A DNA stretch of 64,000 nucleotides from Pollutimonas sp036675275 (lineage in GTDB: Bacteria; Pseudomonadota; Gammaproteobacteria; Burkholderiales; Burkholderiaceae_B), in NCBI GenBank assembly GCA_036675275.1, contig JAKFFG010000031.1, forward strand, positions 62,001 through 126,000. The letters run 5' to 3'. The position numbers and the translations under genes were made by a program. Position 1 is the stretch's first letter; every line of letters starts with the position of its first letter. The notes under the pieces were generated by a model. The model was given only the letters and a program-made list of their open reading frames with translations. It made no database searches and was not told the DNA's origin. Positions 41,950 to 49,867 of the stretch are shown here, piece by piece.

Positions 41950-43260
41950 TCAGTGCAGCTTGACTCGCGGTGTGCCGCGTTTCATGAGCAACCGTCCGAA
42001 TGCCAGCGAAGCCGTTCGGACAAAGCCGAGAATAGCCAGGTGATGCATAAGGTGCAAGCTCATATACATGATCCTGGCCAACAGCCCCTGCACGAACCAG
42101 TTTTTGCCGGTCAATACGCCCATGAGGCTGCCCACGCCGCGGCTATGACCCACGGAAACCAGCGAGCCATAGTCCCGGAAGCGGAACTGTCGGGGCTGGA
42201 CTTCTTTGCCTCGTATGCGTTCGGCCATGACAGGGAGCAAAAAGACAGCCTGTTGATGAGCCACCTGCGCCTTGGCTGGAAGGAACTTCCCCGGGCCGTC
42301 CCAGGGCGCCTGGGCGCAGTCGCCCATGGCGAAAATAGCCGGGTCGCTGCTACGCAAGCCGCCATCCACGACGAGCTGATTGATGCGGTTCGTTTCCAGG
42401 CCCAGGTGCGTGAGAAATCCGGGAGCCTCGATACCTGCGGCCCATACGCATAAGTCTACCGGGTATCGGACGCCGTTGGAGTCGTACAAGGCATCGGCTT
42501 CGACCCTGGCTACGCGCACCGACGTTTTCACCGTAATGCCGCGATCGATCAGTAATTGCTGGGCCGCACTGGACATCTTGGGCGAAAGTGCGGAGAGTAT
42601 GCGATCGGATCCCTCGAGCAGCGTGATCTGTATGTCTTCTTGGGGGTCGAGGCTGTTGAGTCCATAGAACACAGCGTCTGCGCAGGCCTCGCGCAGCTCC
42701 GCCGCAAGCTCGACTCCAGTGGCGCCGCCGCCCACTATCCCTATGTTCAAGGCGTAGCTGGCATGATTTGATTTTTTCTGATTCGCCGTGACCAGCTCAT
42801 GCAGCAGACGAAGCCGGAATCGTTCCGCTTCTTCGGTGGAATCGAGCGCTATCGCGAACTCGGCCGCGCCAGGGGTTCCGAAAAAGTTCGATTTGCTGCC
42901 GACCGCGAGCACTAGAGTATCGTAAGGCAGCTTGCGGGATGGAAATACTTCAATCTGCTGATCGGAAAACACCGGTTCGAGCTGTATCTGCCTGCCCTCG
43001 CGATCGATATGCGCAAGCTCGCCGAATATAAATGTAAAGCCCTTGTCTTTGGCCAGCATGAAATACGACAGCCCTTCGCGATGTATATCGAGCGTGCCGG
43101 CGGCTACTTCATGCAAGGAAGGTTTCCAGATGTGGTCGCCGGCCTTGTCGACCAAAAACACATGCTCGGGGCCAAACTGTTGGCCCAGTTTGGCCGCCAG
43201 CTCAAGTCCGCCGGCCCCGCCGCCGACAATCACAACCCGGTGTGGTTCTTTGTGCGTCAT
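41950..43260 (-). CDS. ndh: Type II NADH dehydrogenase
   Basis: A 436-residue membrane-associated flavoprotein that passes electrons from NADH to quinone without pumping protons. FAD motif VVIVGGGAGGLELAAKLG, NADH motif IGIVGGGATGVELAAELREA, and ALDSTEEAERFRLRLLHEL are typical; FAMGDCAQ marks the second FAD contact. The C-terminal helix region (FVQGLLARIMYMSLHLMHHLAILGF) mediates membrane binding. It is followed by ogt, likely cotranscribed, and separated by 36 bases from the efflux operon. Confidence 0.93.
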   Translation of the reverse strand: MTHKEPHRVVIVGGGAGGLELAAKLGQQFGPEHVFLVDKAGDHIWKPSLHEVAAGTLDIHREGLSYFMLAKDKGFTFIFGELAHIDREGRQIQLEPVFSDQQIEVFPSRKLPYDTLVLAVGSKSNFFGTPGAAEFAIALDSTEEAERFRLRLLHELVTANQKKSNHASYALNIGIVGGGATGVELAAELREACADAVFYGLNSLDPQEDIQITLLEGSDRILSALSPKMSSAAQQLLIDRGITVKTSVRVARVEADALYDSNGVRYPVDLCVWAAGIEAPGFLTHLGLETNRINQLVVDGGLRSSDPAIFAMGDCAQAPWDGPGKFLPAKAQVAHQQAVFLLPVMAERIRGKEVQPRQFRFRDYGSLVSVGHSRGVGSLMGVLTGKNWFVQGLLARIMYMSLHLMHHLAILGFVRTASLAFGRLLMKRGTPRVKLH

Positions 43261-43296
43261 TTTTTTCCTTTGCCCACGGTACGCTGGAACAGGATA

Positions 43297-44733
43297 CTAA
43301 GGAACCGCCGCATTCGGCAGTGGATTCCACCCCCCTCCCAGCGCCTTGTAAAGCGTAACGTGGTTGCTGTTCGCAGTCAGGCGCAAACTTATCAGGTCTT
43401 GCTGCGCGGAATAAAGGCTGCGTTGTGCATCCAGGACATTCAGATAACTGTCCACGCCACTGTTAAAACGCGCATTCGACAAGACATGGTAGTCCGCCGA
43501 TGCATCGACCAGGGCCGCCTGGGCACTCAACTGTTCCTCTAAAGTACCACGTTGAGCCAATCCATCGGCCACTTCCCGGAATGCCGCCTGTATCGATTTT
43601 TCATACTGCGCGAGCGCAATGTCGCGATCGACCTCGGACACCCTCAGGTTGGCGCGGTTTCGTCCGCCCTCAAAAATAGGGATATCGATCTGCGGCATGA
43701 AGTTCCAGAAACCTGAACCGCCATCGAACAGGCCGGATAGCGCGCTGCTGGTGGTTCCCGCCGACGCGGTCAGGCTGATTCTGGGAAAGAATGCGGCCCG
43801 TGCGGCGCCAATATTGGCATTGGCCGCCTGCAGCAGGCGCTCTGCCTCAACGACGTCAGGACGCTGTTGCAGCACTTGAGAAGGAACACCAGCATTCAAC
43901 CGCGCCAGGGTCACCTTGTCGTCCTGTTGCGACGTAGGCAGCAATTCGTCGGGAATGTTCCCACCCGCCAGCAGAACCAGTGCGTTCTTGTCCTGCGCGA
44001 TCTGGCTGGTAAAGCGAGCCACGTCCACCCTGGCCGATTCCACCACGGTTTGCGCCTGCCGGAGGTCCAGCATCGAGGCAACGCCCAACTCATGGCTGCG
44101 ACGGATCAAGTCGTAGGATTCTTTCTGATTGATCAGGGTATGCCGGGCAAGCTGCAGGCGCTCATGGTCGGCGCCCAGCGTGAGATAGGCATTGGCCAAT
44201 TCCGCCACGAGCGACAATTGCACGGCATTGCGCGCCTCTTGCGTGGCAAGGTAGCGCTGCAAGGCCTCATCCTTCAGGCTGCGCACGCGACCAAACAGGT
44301 CCAACTCGTATGCGCTCATGCCGACGCCCGCACTATATTGACGGCTTATACCTGCGTCGCCCGTAGCGGAGAGATCAGCCGGCAGGCGTTGATTGGTACC
44401 GGAGCCGGACACTCCTATGGAAGGAAAACTGTCGGCGCGCCGGATTTGATACTGCGCGCGAGCTCTATCGATATTCAGGGCCGCCATGCGAAGATCGCGA
44501 TTATTCTCCAGCGCCATGGAAATGATCTTGCGCAGATCGGCATCGAGAATGAATTGCTGCCAGGCGATGTCAGCGGCCGTGGGCACCGCCTCTCCGCTCT
44601 CTTGACCATACGCTGGGCCGGTGGGCCATTCCGCGCTCACCGGTGCGGCTGGTTGCTGGTAGCTTGGCGCCATGCTTGTGCAACCGGCCAGCAGCATCGC
44701 TGCGGCGATTGATGTCAAAGACAAATGTTTCAT
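43297..44733 (-). CDS. Outer-membrane efflux lipoprotein (OprM/NodT family)
   Basis: A 478-residue TolC-like channel of the RND pump. The lipobox AMLLAGC places the acylated Cys at residue 18. Two related halves with long coiled helices are visible (GVSGSGTNQRLPAD, SAYELDLFGRVRSLKDEALQRYLATQEARNAVQLSLVAELANAYLTL; later RPDVVEAERLLQAANANIGAARAAFFPRISLTAS). It starts directly after the inner-membrane pump's stop, with no gap to speak of. Confidence 0.94.
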   Translation of the reverse strand: MKHLSLTSIAAAMLLAGCTSMAPSYQQPAAPVSAEWPTGPAYGQESGEAVPTAADIAWQQFILDADLRKIISMALENNRDLRMAALNIDRARAQYQIRRADSFPSIGVSGSGTNQRLPADLSATGDAGISRQYSAGVGMSAYELDLFGRVRSLKDEALQRYLATQEARNAVQLSLVAELANAYLTLGADHERLQLARHTLINQKESYDLIRRSHELGVASMLDLRQAQTVVESARVDVARFTSQIAQDKNALVLLAGGNIPDELLPTSQQDDKVTLARLNAGVPSQVLQQRPDVVEAERLLQAANANIGAARAAFFPRISLTASAGTTSSALSGLFDGGSGFWNFMPQIDIPIFEGGRNRANLRVSEVDRDIALAQYEKSIQAAFREVADGLAQRGTLEEQLSAQAALVDASADYHVLSNARFNSGVDSYLNVLDAQRSLYSAQQDLISLRLTANSNHVTLYKALGGGWNPLPNAAVP

Positions 44734-44734
44734 G

Positions 44735-47700
44735 TCAGGCCTTCTGTTCGGAGAGCGTTGCCGTGGAGTCGGTGGATGACTGATGGTCCTTCTTTTTTGA
44801 CGAGAACAGCCGGCGCACCACGACGAAGAACACAGGGATGAAGAAAATGCCGAGAGCCGTTGCCGCAATGGTTCCGCCCAGCACGCCGGTACCGATGGCG
44901 TTCTGGCTTCCTGAACCGGCCCCCGTCTTGATGGCCAGGGGAAGCACTCCCAGGCCGAAAGCGATGGATGTCATCAGAATGGGCCGCAGGCGCAACCTGG
45001 CTGCCTCCAGCGCCGCTTCGACCAGGCCCATGCCTTCTTCCATGAGGTCCCGTGCGAACTCGACGATCATGATGGCGTTCTTCGCGGCCAGCCCTATTGT
45101 TACCAACAGCCCGACCTGGAAGTACACATCGTTGGACATTCCGCGTCCGGTGGCGGCGAGTAGCGCCCCAAGTACCCCCAGGGGCACGACCAGCATCACG
45201 GCGACTGGAATGGACCAGCTTTCATACAAGGCGGCCAGGCACAGGAAAACCACAATCAAGGAGATGGCATACAAGGCCGGTGCCTGGGAACCGGACATGC
45301 GTTCCTGATACGACAGCCCCGTCCATTCAATACCGAAACCGGGCGGCAGTTGCGCCGCAATCTCTTCCATTGCGGCCATGGCGTCGCCCGAACTTACGCC
45401 GGGTGCCGGCTCGCCCTGGATCTGCACAGCCGGGATACCGTTGTATCGCTCCAGACGCGGCGAACCGTACTCCCAATGCGCCGTTGCAAAGGCCGAGAAA
45501 GGAACCATCTGGCCCGATGCATTGCGCGCGTACCATTTGTGCAGGTCCTCGGGCACCATGCGGAATTCAGCTTCGGCCTGGGCATAGACCTTCTTGACCC
45601 GTCCCTTGTCGAGGAAATCGTTCACATAGGTGCCGCCCCAGGCGCTGGAGAGCGTGCTGTTGACCTGATCCATGCTCAAGCCCAAAGCGCCTGCCTTGGC
45701 CTGGTCGATCTCGATGCGGTACTGCGGTGTGTCGTCCTGTCCGTTAGGCCGCACGGCGACCAGGTCGGGATTCTGGGCGGCCAGGCCCAGCAATTGATTG
45801 CGGGCTTCCGTCAGCTTTGCATGCCCCATTCCGGAACGGTCCTGCAGATACATATCGAAGCCCTTGGCATTGCCCAGCTCGAGTACGGCGGGCGGCGCAA
45901 ACGCGAATATCATGCCGTCCTTGATCTGCGACAGTGCCGCCGACGCACGAGCCGCAATCGCCGCAACGCCGTTCTCCTCGCCCGGTCGCGCGCTCCAGTC
46001 CTTCAGCTTGACGAACCCCAATCCGGCATTCTGGCCGGCGCCCGCGAAGCTGAATCCCGCTACGGTGAACACGGATTCGACGTTGTCGTTCTCATTGCTC
46101 ATGAAATGAGCTTCCATCTTGTCCAGCGAGGCCAGCGTGCGCTCCTGGGTTGCACCGGCGGGCAGCAAGACCTGGGTAAAGAGCACGCCCTGATCTTCGT
46201 CCGGCAGGAAAGATGTCGGCATCCTGATGAACAGCAATATGGCAACGACCACCAGCGCCAGATAAATCAGCAGATAGCGGGTACTGCGGGTAATCATATG
46301 CCCGACCCAGGAATGGTATTTCTGGGTGCTGCGGTCAAAACTTCGATTGAACCAGGTAAAGAAACGACCTCGCGCCACGTGCTCGCCCTTGGCGACAGGC
46401 TTGAGCATGGTGGCGCAGAGAGCCGGCGTCAGCACAATAGCGACCAGCACGGACAGCCCCATGGCCGAGACGATGGTGATCGAGAACTGACGATAGATTA
46501 CGCCCGTGGAACCGCCAAAGAAGGCCATGGGTACCAGGACGGCTGAAATCACGAGGCCGATACCCACCAGCGCCCCGGTAATCTGGTCCATGGACTTGCG
46601 CGTCGCTTCTTTCGGCGACAAACCTTCCTCTGTCATCAGGCGTTCGACGTTTTCCACCACTACGATGGCGTCATCGACCAGCAGGCCGATTGCCAGCACC
46701 ACGCCGAACAGGGTCAGCGTATTGATGGAGAAGCCGAAAGCGGCAAGGATGCCGAAAGTGCCCAGCAAGACGACAGGCACTGCGATCGTTGGAATAATGG
46801 TTGCCCTGAAGTTCTGCAGAAACAGGTACATGACCAGGAACACCAGGATGACCGCCTCGATCAGCGTGCTTACGACTCCCGATATCGACACCTCCACGAA
46901 AGGCGTCGTGTCGAAGGCGATGACCGCTTTCATGCCAGGCGGAAAGTTTTTCTCCAGCTCGCTGACCTGGGTCTTGATGGCTTCCGCCGTATCGAGTGCA
47001 TTGGCGCCGGTAGCCAGCTTGAAGCCCATCCCGGCGGCCGGCATGCCGTTGTAGCGTGCCACCACGTTATAGCTTTCGCTGCCCATTTCCAGGCGCGCCA
47101 CATCGCGCAGACGGACCGACGCACCGTCGGGCGTAGTGCGCAACAGTATTTCACCAAACTGCTCGGGAGTCTGCAGCAAGGATTGCGAGGTGATGGTGGC
47201 ATTGATCTGCTGGCCGGGCACCGAGGGCGTTGCGCCCAACTGCCCCGCCGATACCTGGGCGTTCTGCGCCTGTATGGCACTGACGATGTCGCCCGGCACC
47301 AGGTTGTAGCTGTACAGCTTGTTGGGGTCGAGCCAGACACGCATGGCATATTGGCTGCCGAACACCTCCACCTCACCCACGCCCTCGACACGGCTCATGG
47401 GATCGCGCAAGTTGGCCGTCGCATAATCGCCCAGGTCGGTGGCCGTCATGCTGCCATCTTCCGAGATCAAGCCGACCACCATCAGGAAGTTGGCGGTCGA
47501 CTTCGTGACGATGACGCCCTGGCGCTGTACCTCCTGGGGCAGCATGGGCGTTGCTACCGACAATTTGTTCTGCACTTGCACTTGGGCAATATCGGGATCC
47601 GTTCCCGCTTCGAACGTAACGGTGAGCGACATTCTGCCCGAGGAATCGCTGGTCGACGACATGTAGTCCATGCCGTCGATGCCCTTCATCTGCTGTTCGA

Positions 47701-47893
47701 TGACTTGCGTAACCGTATCCTGCAGTGTCTGGGCGGATGCGCCAGGGTAAGTTGCGGCAATGGTGACTTGCGGCGGCGCAATACTTGGATACTGGGCAAC
47801 CGGCAGGCCCAGAATGGACAATCCGCCCGCCAGCATGATCACCAGGGCGATTACCCAGGCGAAAATCGGGCGGTCAATAAAAAATCGTGACAT
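44735..47893 (-). CDS. RND multidrug efflux pump, AcrB/MexB type
   Basis: A 1052-residue inner-membrane pump of the HAE1 family. It begins MSRFFIDRPIFAWVIALVIMLAGGLSILGLPVAQYP. The proton-relay aspartates are in the fourth transmembrane segment (GLLVDDAIVVVENVERLM), and the second half repeats the 12-helix pattern (LVTIGLAAKNAIMIVEFARDLMEEG). The length matches MexB/AcrB. Middle gene of a periplasmic adaptor-pump-channel operon. Homologues in Achromobacter and Bordetella are multidrug pumps; the drug range cannot be read from sequence. Confidence 0.96.
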   Translation of the reverse strand: MSRFFIDRPIFAWVIALVIMLAGGLSILGLPVAQYPSIAPPQVTIAATYPGASAQTLQDTVTQVIEQQMKGIDGMDYMSSTSDSSGRMSLTVTFEAGTDPDIAQVQVQNKLSVATPMLPQEVQRQGVIVTKSTANFLMVVGLISEDGSMTATDLGDYATANLRDPMSRVEGVGEVEVFGSQYAMRVWLDPNKLYSYNLVPGDIVSAIQAQNAQVSAGQLGATPSVPGQQINATITSQSLLQTPEQFGEILLRTTPDGASVRLRDVARLEMGSESYNVVARYNGMPAAGMGFKLATGANALDTAEAIKTQVSELEKNFPPGMKAVIAFDTTPFVEVSISGVVSTLIEAVILVFLVMYLFLQNFRATIIPTIAVPVVLLGTFGILAAFGFSINTLTLFGVVLAIGLLVDDAIVVVENVERLMTEEGLSPKEATRKSMDQITGALVGIGLVISAVLVPMAFFGGSTGVIYRQFSITIVSAMGLSVLVAIVLTPALCATMLKPVAKGEHVARGRFFTWFNRSFDRSTQKYHSWVGHMITRSTRYLLIYLALVVVAILLFIRMPTSFLPDEDQGVLFTQVLLPAGATQERTLASLDKMEAHFMSNENDNVESVFTVAGFSFAGAGQNAGLGFVKLKDWSARPGEENGVAAIAARASAALSQIKDGMIFAFAPPAVLELGNAKGFDMYLQDRSGMGHAKLTEARNQLLGLAAQNPDLVAVRPNGQDDTPQYRIEIDQAKAGALGLSMDQVNSTLSSAWGGTYVNDFLDKGRVKKVYAQAEAEFRMVPEDLHKWYARNASGQMVPFSAFATAHWEYGSPRLERYNGIPAVQIQGEPAPGVSSGDAMAAMEEIAAQLPPGFGIEWTGLSYQERMSGSQAPALYAISLIVVFLCLAALYESWSIPVAVMLVVPLGVLGALLAATGRGMSNDVYFQVGLLVTIGLAAKNAIMIVEFARDLMEEGMGLVEAALEAARLRLRPILMTSIAFGLGVLPLAIKTGAGSGSQNAIGTGVLGGTIAATALGIFFIPVFFVVVRRLFSSKKKDHQSSTDSTATLSEQKA

Positions 47894-47919
47894 GGTCTAT
47901 GTTCCTGGAGTGAGTCGGA

Positions 47920-49068
47920 TCAACCGGCAGTGATTTCGACCGCAAGTGCGGATGCGCCGGGTCGAACCTTCTGCACTCCCTCTACGATCACCCGTTCACC
48001 CGCCGCGATGCCGGCATCGACCAGCCACTGATCGCCGATAGTCCGGGTCGCGGTCAAGGCACGGCTTTCCACCTTGCCTTCGGAATTGACCAACAGCGCC
48101 GTTGCGTTGCCTTTGGAATCTCGAGTCACGCCTTGCTGCGGTACCAATATGGCCTCGTCGCGAACGCCCTCTTCCAGGATGGCCCGCACGTACATTCCCG
48201 GCAGCAATTGCTGTCCGGGATTGGGGAATACGGCGCGCAGAGTGACCATGCCTGTGCCGGGATCGACACTGACATCCGAGAATTGCAACTCACCGGAGTG
48301 TTCGTACTGTGTACCGTCCTCGAGGATTAACCTTACGTTGGCCCGCGCATCGGAAGATGTCGACAGCGATCCGGAATCCAGCGCCCGGCGCAGGTGCATC
48401 AGCGCGATGCTGGACTGCGTGACGTCCACATAGATAGGGTCAAGTTGCTGAATCGTCGCAAGCGGAGCGGCCTGATTCGCCGAAAGCAATGCCCCCGGGG
48501 TAATGCTTGATTGACCGATACGGCCTGAAATCGGCGCGGTGACGCGGGTGTAGCCCAGATTGATGGCAGCCATTTCAAGGGCGGCCTTCGCGGACGCCAC
48601 ATCAGCCTGCGCCTGCAGCAGTTCCGCCGCGGCGCGGTCATTGTCCTGCTTGCTCACCGCATTGATCTTCACAAGCTCCTTGTAGCGCCCGGCAGTCAGT
48701 CCGGCGACCTTGAGGTTAGCCTGAGCCTTGGCCAGCGCGGCCTTGGCGCTATTGTGACTGGCCTCGTAGCTTGCCGCATCGATTTCGTACAAGGTCTCGC
48801 CCGCTTTGACGTCGCTGCCCTCCTTGAATAATCTTTTCTTGACGATGCCGCCGACCTGAGGGCGAACCTCCGAAACCATGAATGCACTCGTGCGGCCTGC
48901 CAGTTCAGTGGTCAGCGAGACGGGCTGTGCAGCAATAGTTATTACGCTGACCTCGGGCACCGGAGGCGGCCCGCTTTGGGCGACGGGCTCACTACAACCA
49001 GCGAGGACAAAAGCGCCCGCTAGTACTGACAACAGGTGAAATAGCGGGCGGCGTGAATTTGGCGTCAT
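47920..49068 (-). CDS. RND efflux periplasmic adaptor (AcrA/MexA type), lipoprotein
   Basis: A 382-residue membrane fusion protein. The lipobox VLAGC puts the acylated Cys at residue 25. Marks: VSLTTELAGRTSAFMVSEVRPQVGGIVKKRLFKEGSDVKAGETLYEID (lipoyl-like half), a coiled hairpin (SAKAALAKAQANLKVAGLTAGRYKELVKINAVSKQDND) and YTRVTAPISGRIGQSSITPGALL. First gene of the efflux operon, 27 bases before the pump gene. Confidence 0.95.
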   Translation of the reverse strand: MTPNSRRPLFHLLSVLAGAFVLAGCSEPVAQSGPPPVPEVSVITIAAQPVSLTTELAGRTSAFMVSEVRPQVGGIVKKRLFKEGSDVKAGETLYEIDAASYEASHNSAKAALAKAQANLKVAGLTAGRYKELVKINAVSKQDNDRAAAELLQAQADVASAKAALEMAAINLGYTRVTAPISGRIGQSSITPGALLSANQAAPLATIQQLDPIYVDVTQSSIALMHLRRALDSGSLSTSSDARANVRLILEDGTQYEHSGELQFSDVSVDPGTGMVTLRAVFPNPGQQLLPGMYVRAILEEGVRDEAILVPQQGVTRDSKGNATALLVNSEGKVESRALTATRTIGDQWLVDAGIAAGERVIVEGVQKVRPGASALAVEITAG

Positions 49069-49094
49069 AGGGACTCATAGGGGAAATTGTTATA

Positions 49095-49164
49095 ACCGTA
49101 CTGTACGGTCAGTTTACGCTTGACAAAATAACAGTGTCAAGCAAAACTGTACGGATTGGTACAG
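49095..49164. promoter_or_regulatory. Divergent efflux/tetR promoter with operator palindromes
   Basis: ACCGTAC-T-GTACGGT (49095-49109) is a perfect palindrome with 7-base arms. CTGTAC-N6-GTACAG (49147-49164) is a second inverted repeat, and both share the core CTGTACGG. Between them GCTTGACA and TGTCAAGC (49118-49125, 49135-49142) form an inverted repeat that holds a TTGACA -35 box on each strand. For the pump operon the -10 TAAACT fits at 49116-49111 on the minus strand. The TetR protein should block both promoters. Confidence 0.7.
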
Positions 49165-49180
49165 AAAAGACGAGAGCGAG

Positions 49181-49783
49181 ATGAGAACAAAGAGTGAGGC
49201 CAAGCGCGACGCGATCATGGCCGTGGCGCTGAATGTATTTCGCGAAGTGGGCTTCGACGCCGCTTCGATGTCGCAGATTGCCGCGCGGGTCGGTGGCTCG
49301 AAGGCGACCTTGTATAACTATTTTTCGTCGAAAGAAGAATTACTGCTGGCGGCCATGTTGGACTCAGGCGACAAGTACGCGCAAGAGGTTCTGCAGCTAT
49401 TGCAGACTCCCGGCGATCTACCCTCGCAATTGCACCGCTTTGTCGTATCCCTGCTCAAGCTGATCGGCTCGTCCGAACCCATAGAGATATTGCGGGTAGC
49501 CATTTCGGTAGGCGGCACATCCGATATTGGCCGCCAGTTCTATGAATTGGGCACTCATAATGTCTGGATCGAAATCGCCAAAGTCCTGCGCGAGGAAGTG
49601 AGCAAAGGCAATTTGCGCGATAGCGACCCGGATCTTATGGCCATGCTTTTGCGCAGCCTGTGCGAGTCGGAACTGATACGGAATTTGCTGGGCGCCGGGC
49701 GTGCCATGAACGACAAAGAAGTGGAAGCCAATGCAAGCTGTATTGTGGACATCTTTCTGCGCGTATACGGAACCGCCCGGTAA
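49181..49783 (+). CDS. TetR/AcrR-family transcriptional repressor of the efflux operon
   Basis: A 200-residue regulator. The N-terminal helix-turn-helix (REVGFDAASMSQIAARVGGSKATLYNYFSSKEELLLA) is typical of TetR. The C-terminal ligand domain resembles the AefR-like group (LRVAISVGGTSDIGRQFYELG, SESELIRNLLGAG). Divergent from the pump operon and separated by 112 bases that hold palindromes, so local repression is likely. The stop lies inside a terminator hairpin. Confidence 0.93.
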   Translation: MRTKSEAKRDAIMAVALNVFREVGFDAASMSQIAARVGGSKATLYNYFSSKEELLLAAMLDSGDKYAQEVLQLLQTPGDLPSQLHRFVVSLLKLIGSSEPIEILRVAISVGGTSDIGRQFYELGTHNVWIEIAKVLREEVSKGNLRDSDPDLMAMLLRSLCESELIRNLLGAGRAMNDKEVEANASCIVDIFLRVYGTAR

Positions 49784-49812
49784 AGATTCACGAAAAATCT
49801 TTACCGGGCGGT
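49772..49812. terminator. 17-bp perfect hairpin, bidirectional terminator
   Basis: A perfect 17-base stem (49772-49788 with 49796-49812) and 7-base loop. The tetR stop codon (49781-49783) lies in the stem, and ppsA converges from the other side. The stem's inner A/T bases (AAAGATT/AATCTTT) resemble bidirectional terminators, though no long T-run follows. Confidence 0.7.
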
Positions 49813-49867
49813 GTGTAATGCGCGTCCCTGCGGACCTTGCTCGGGCGAGCAAGGCTGCAATGCGGTT

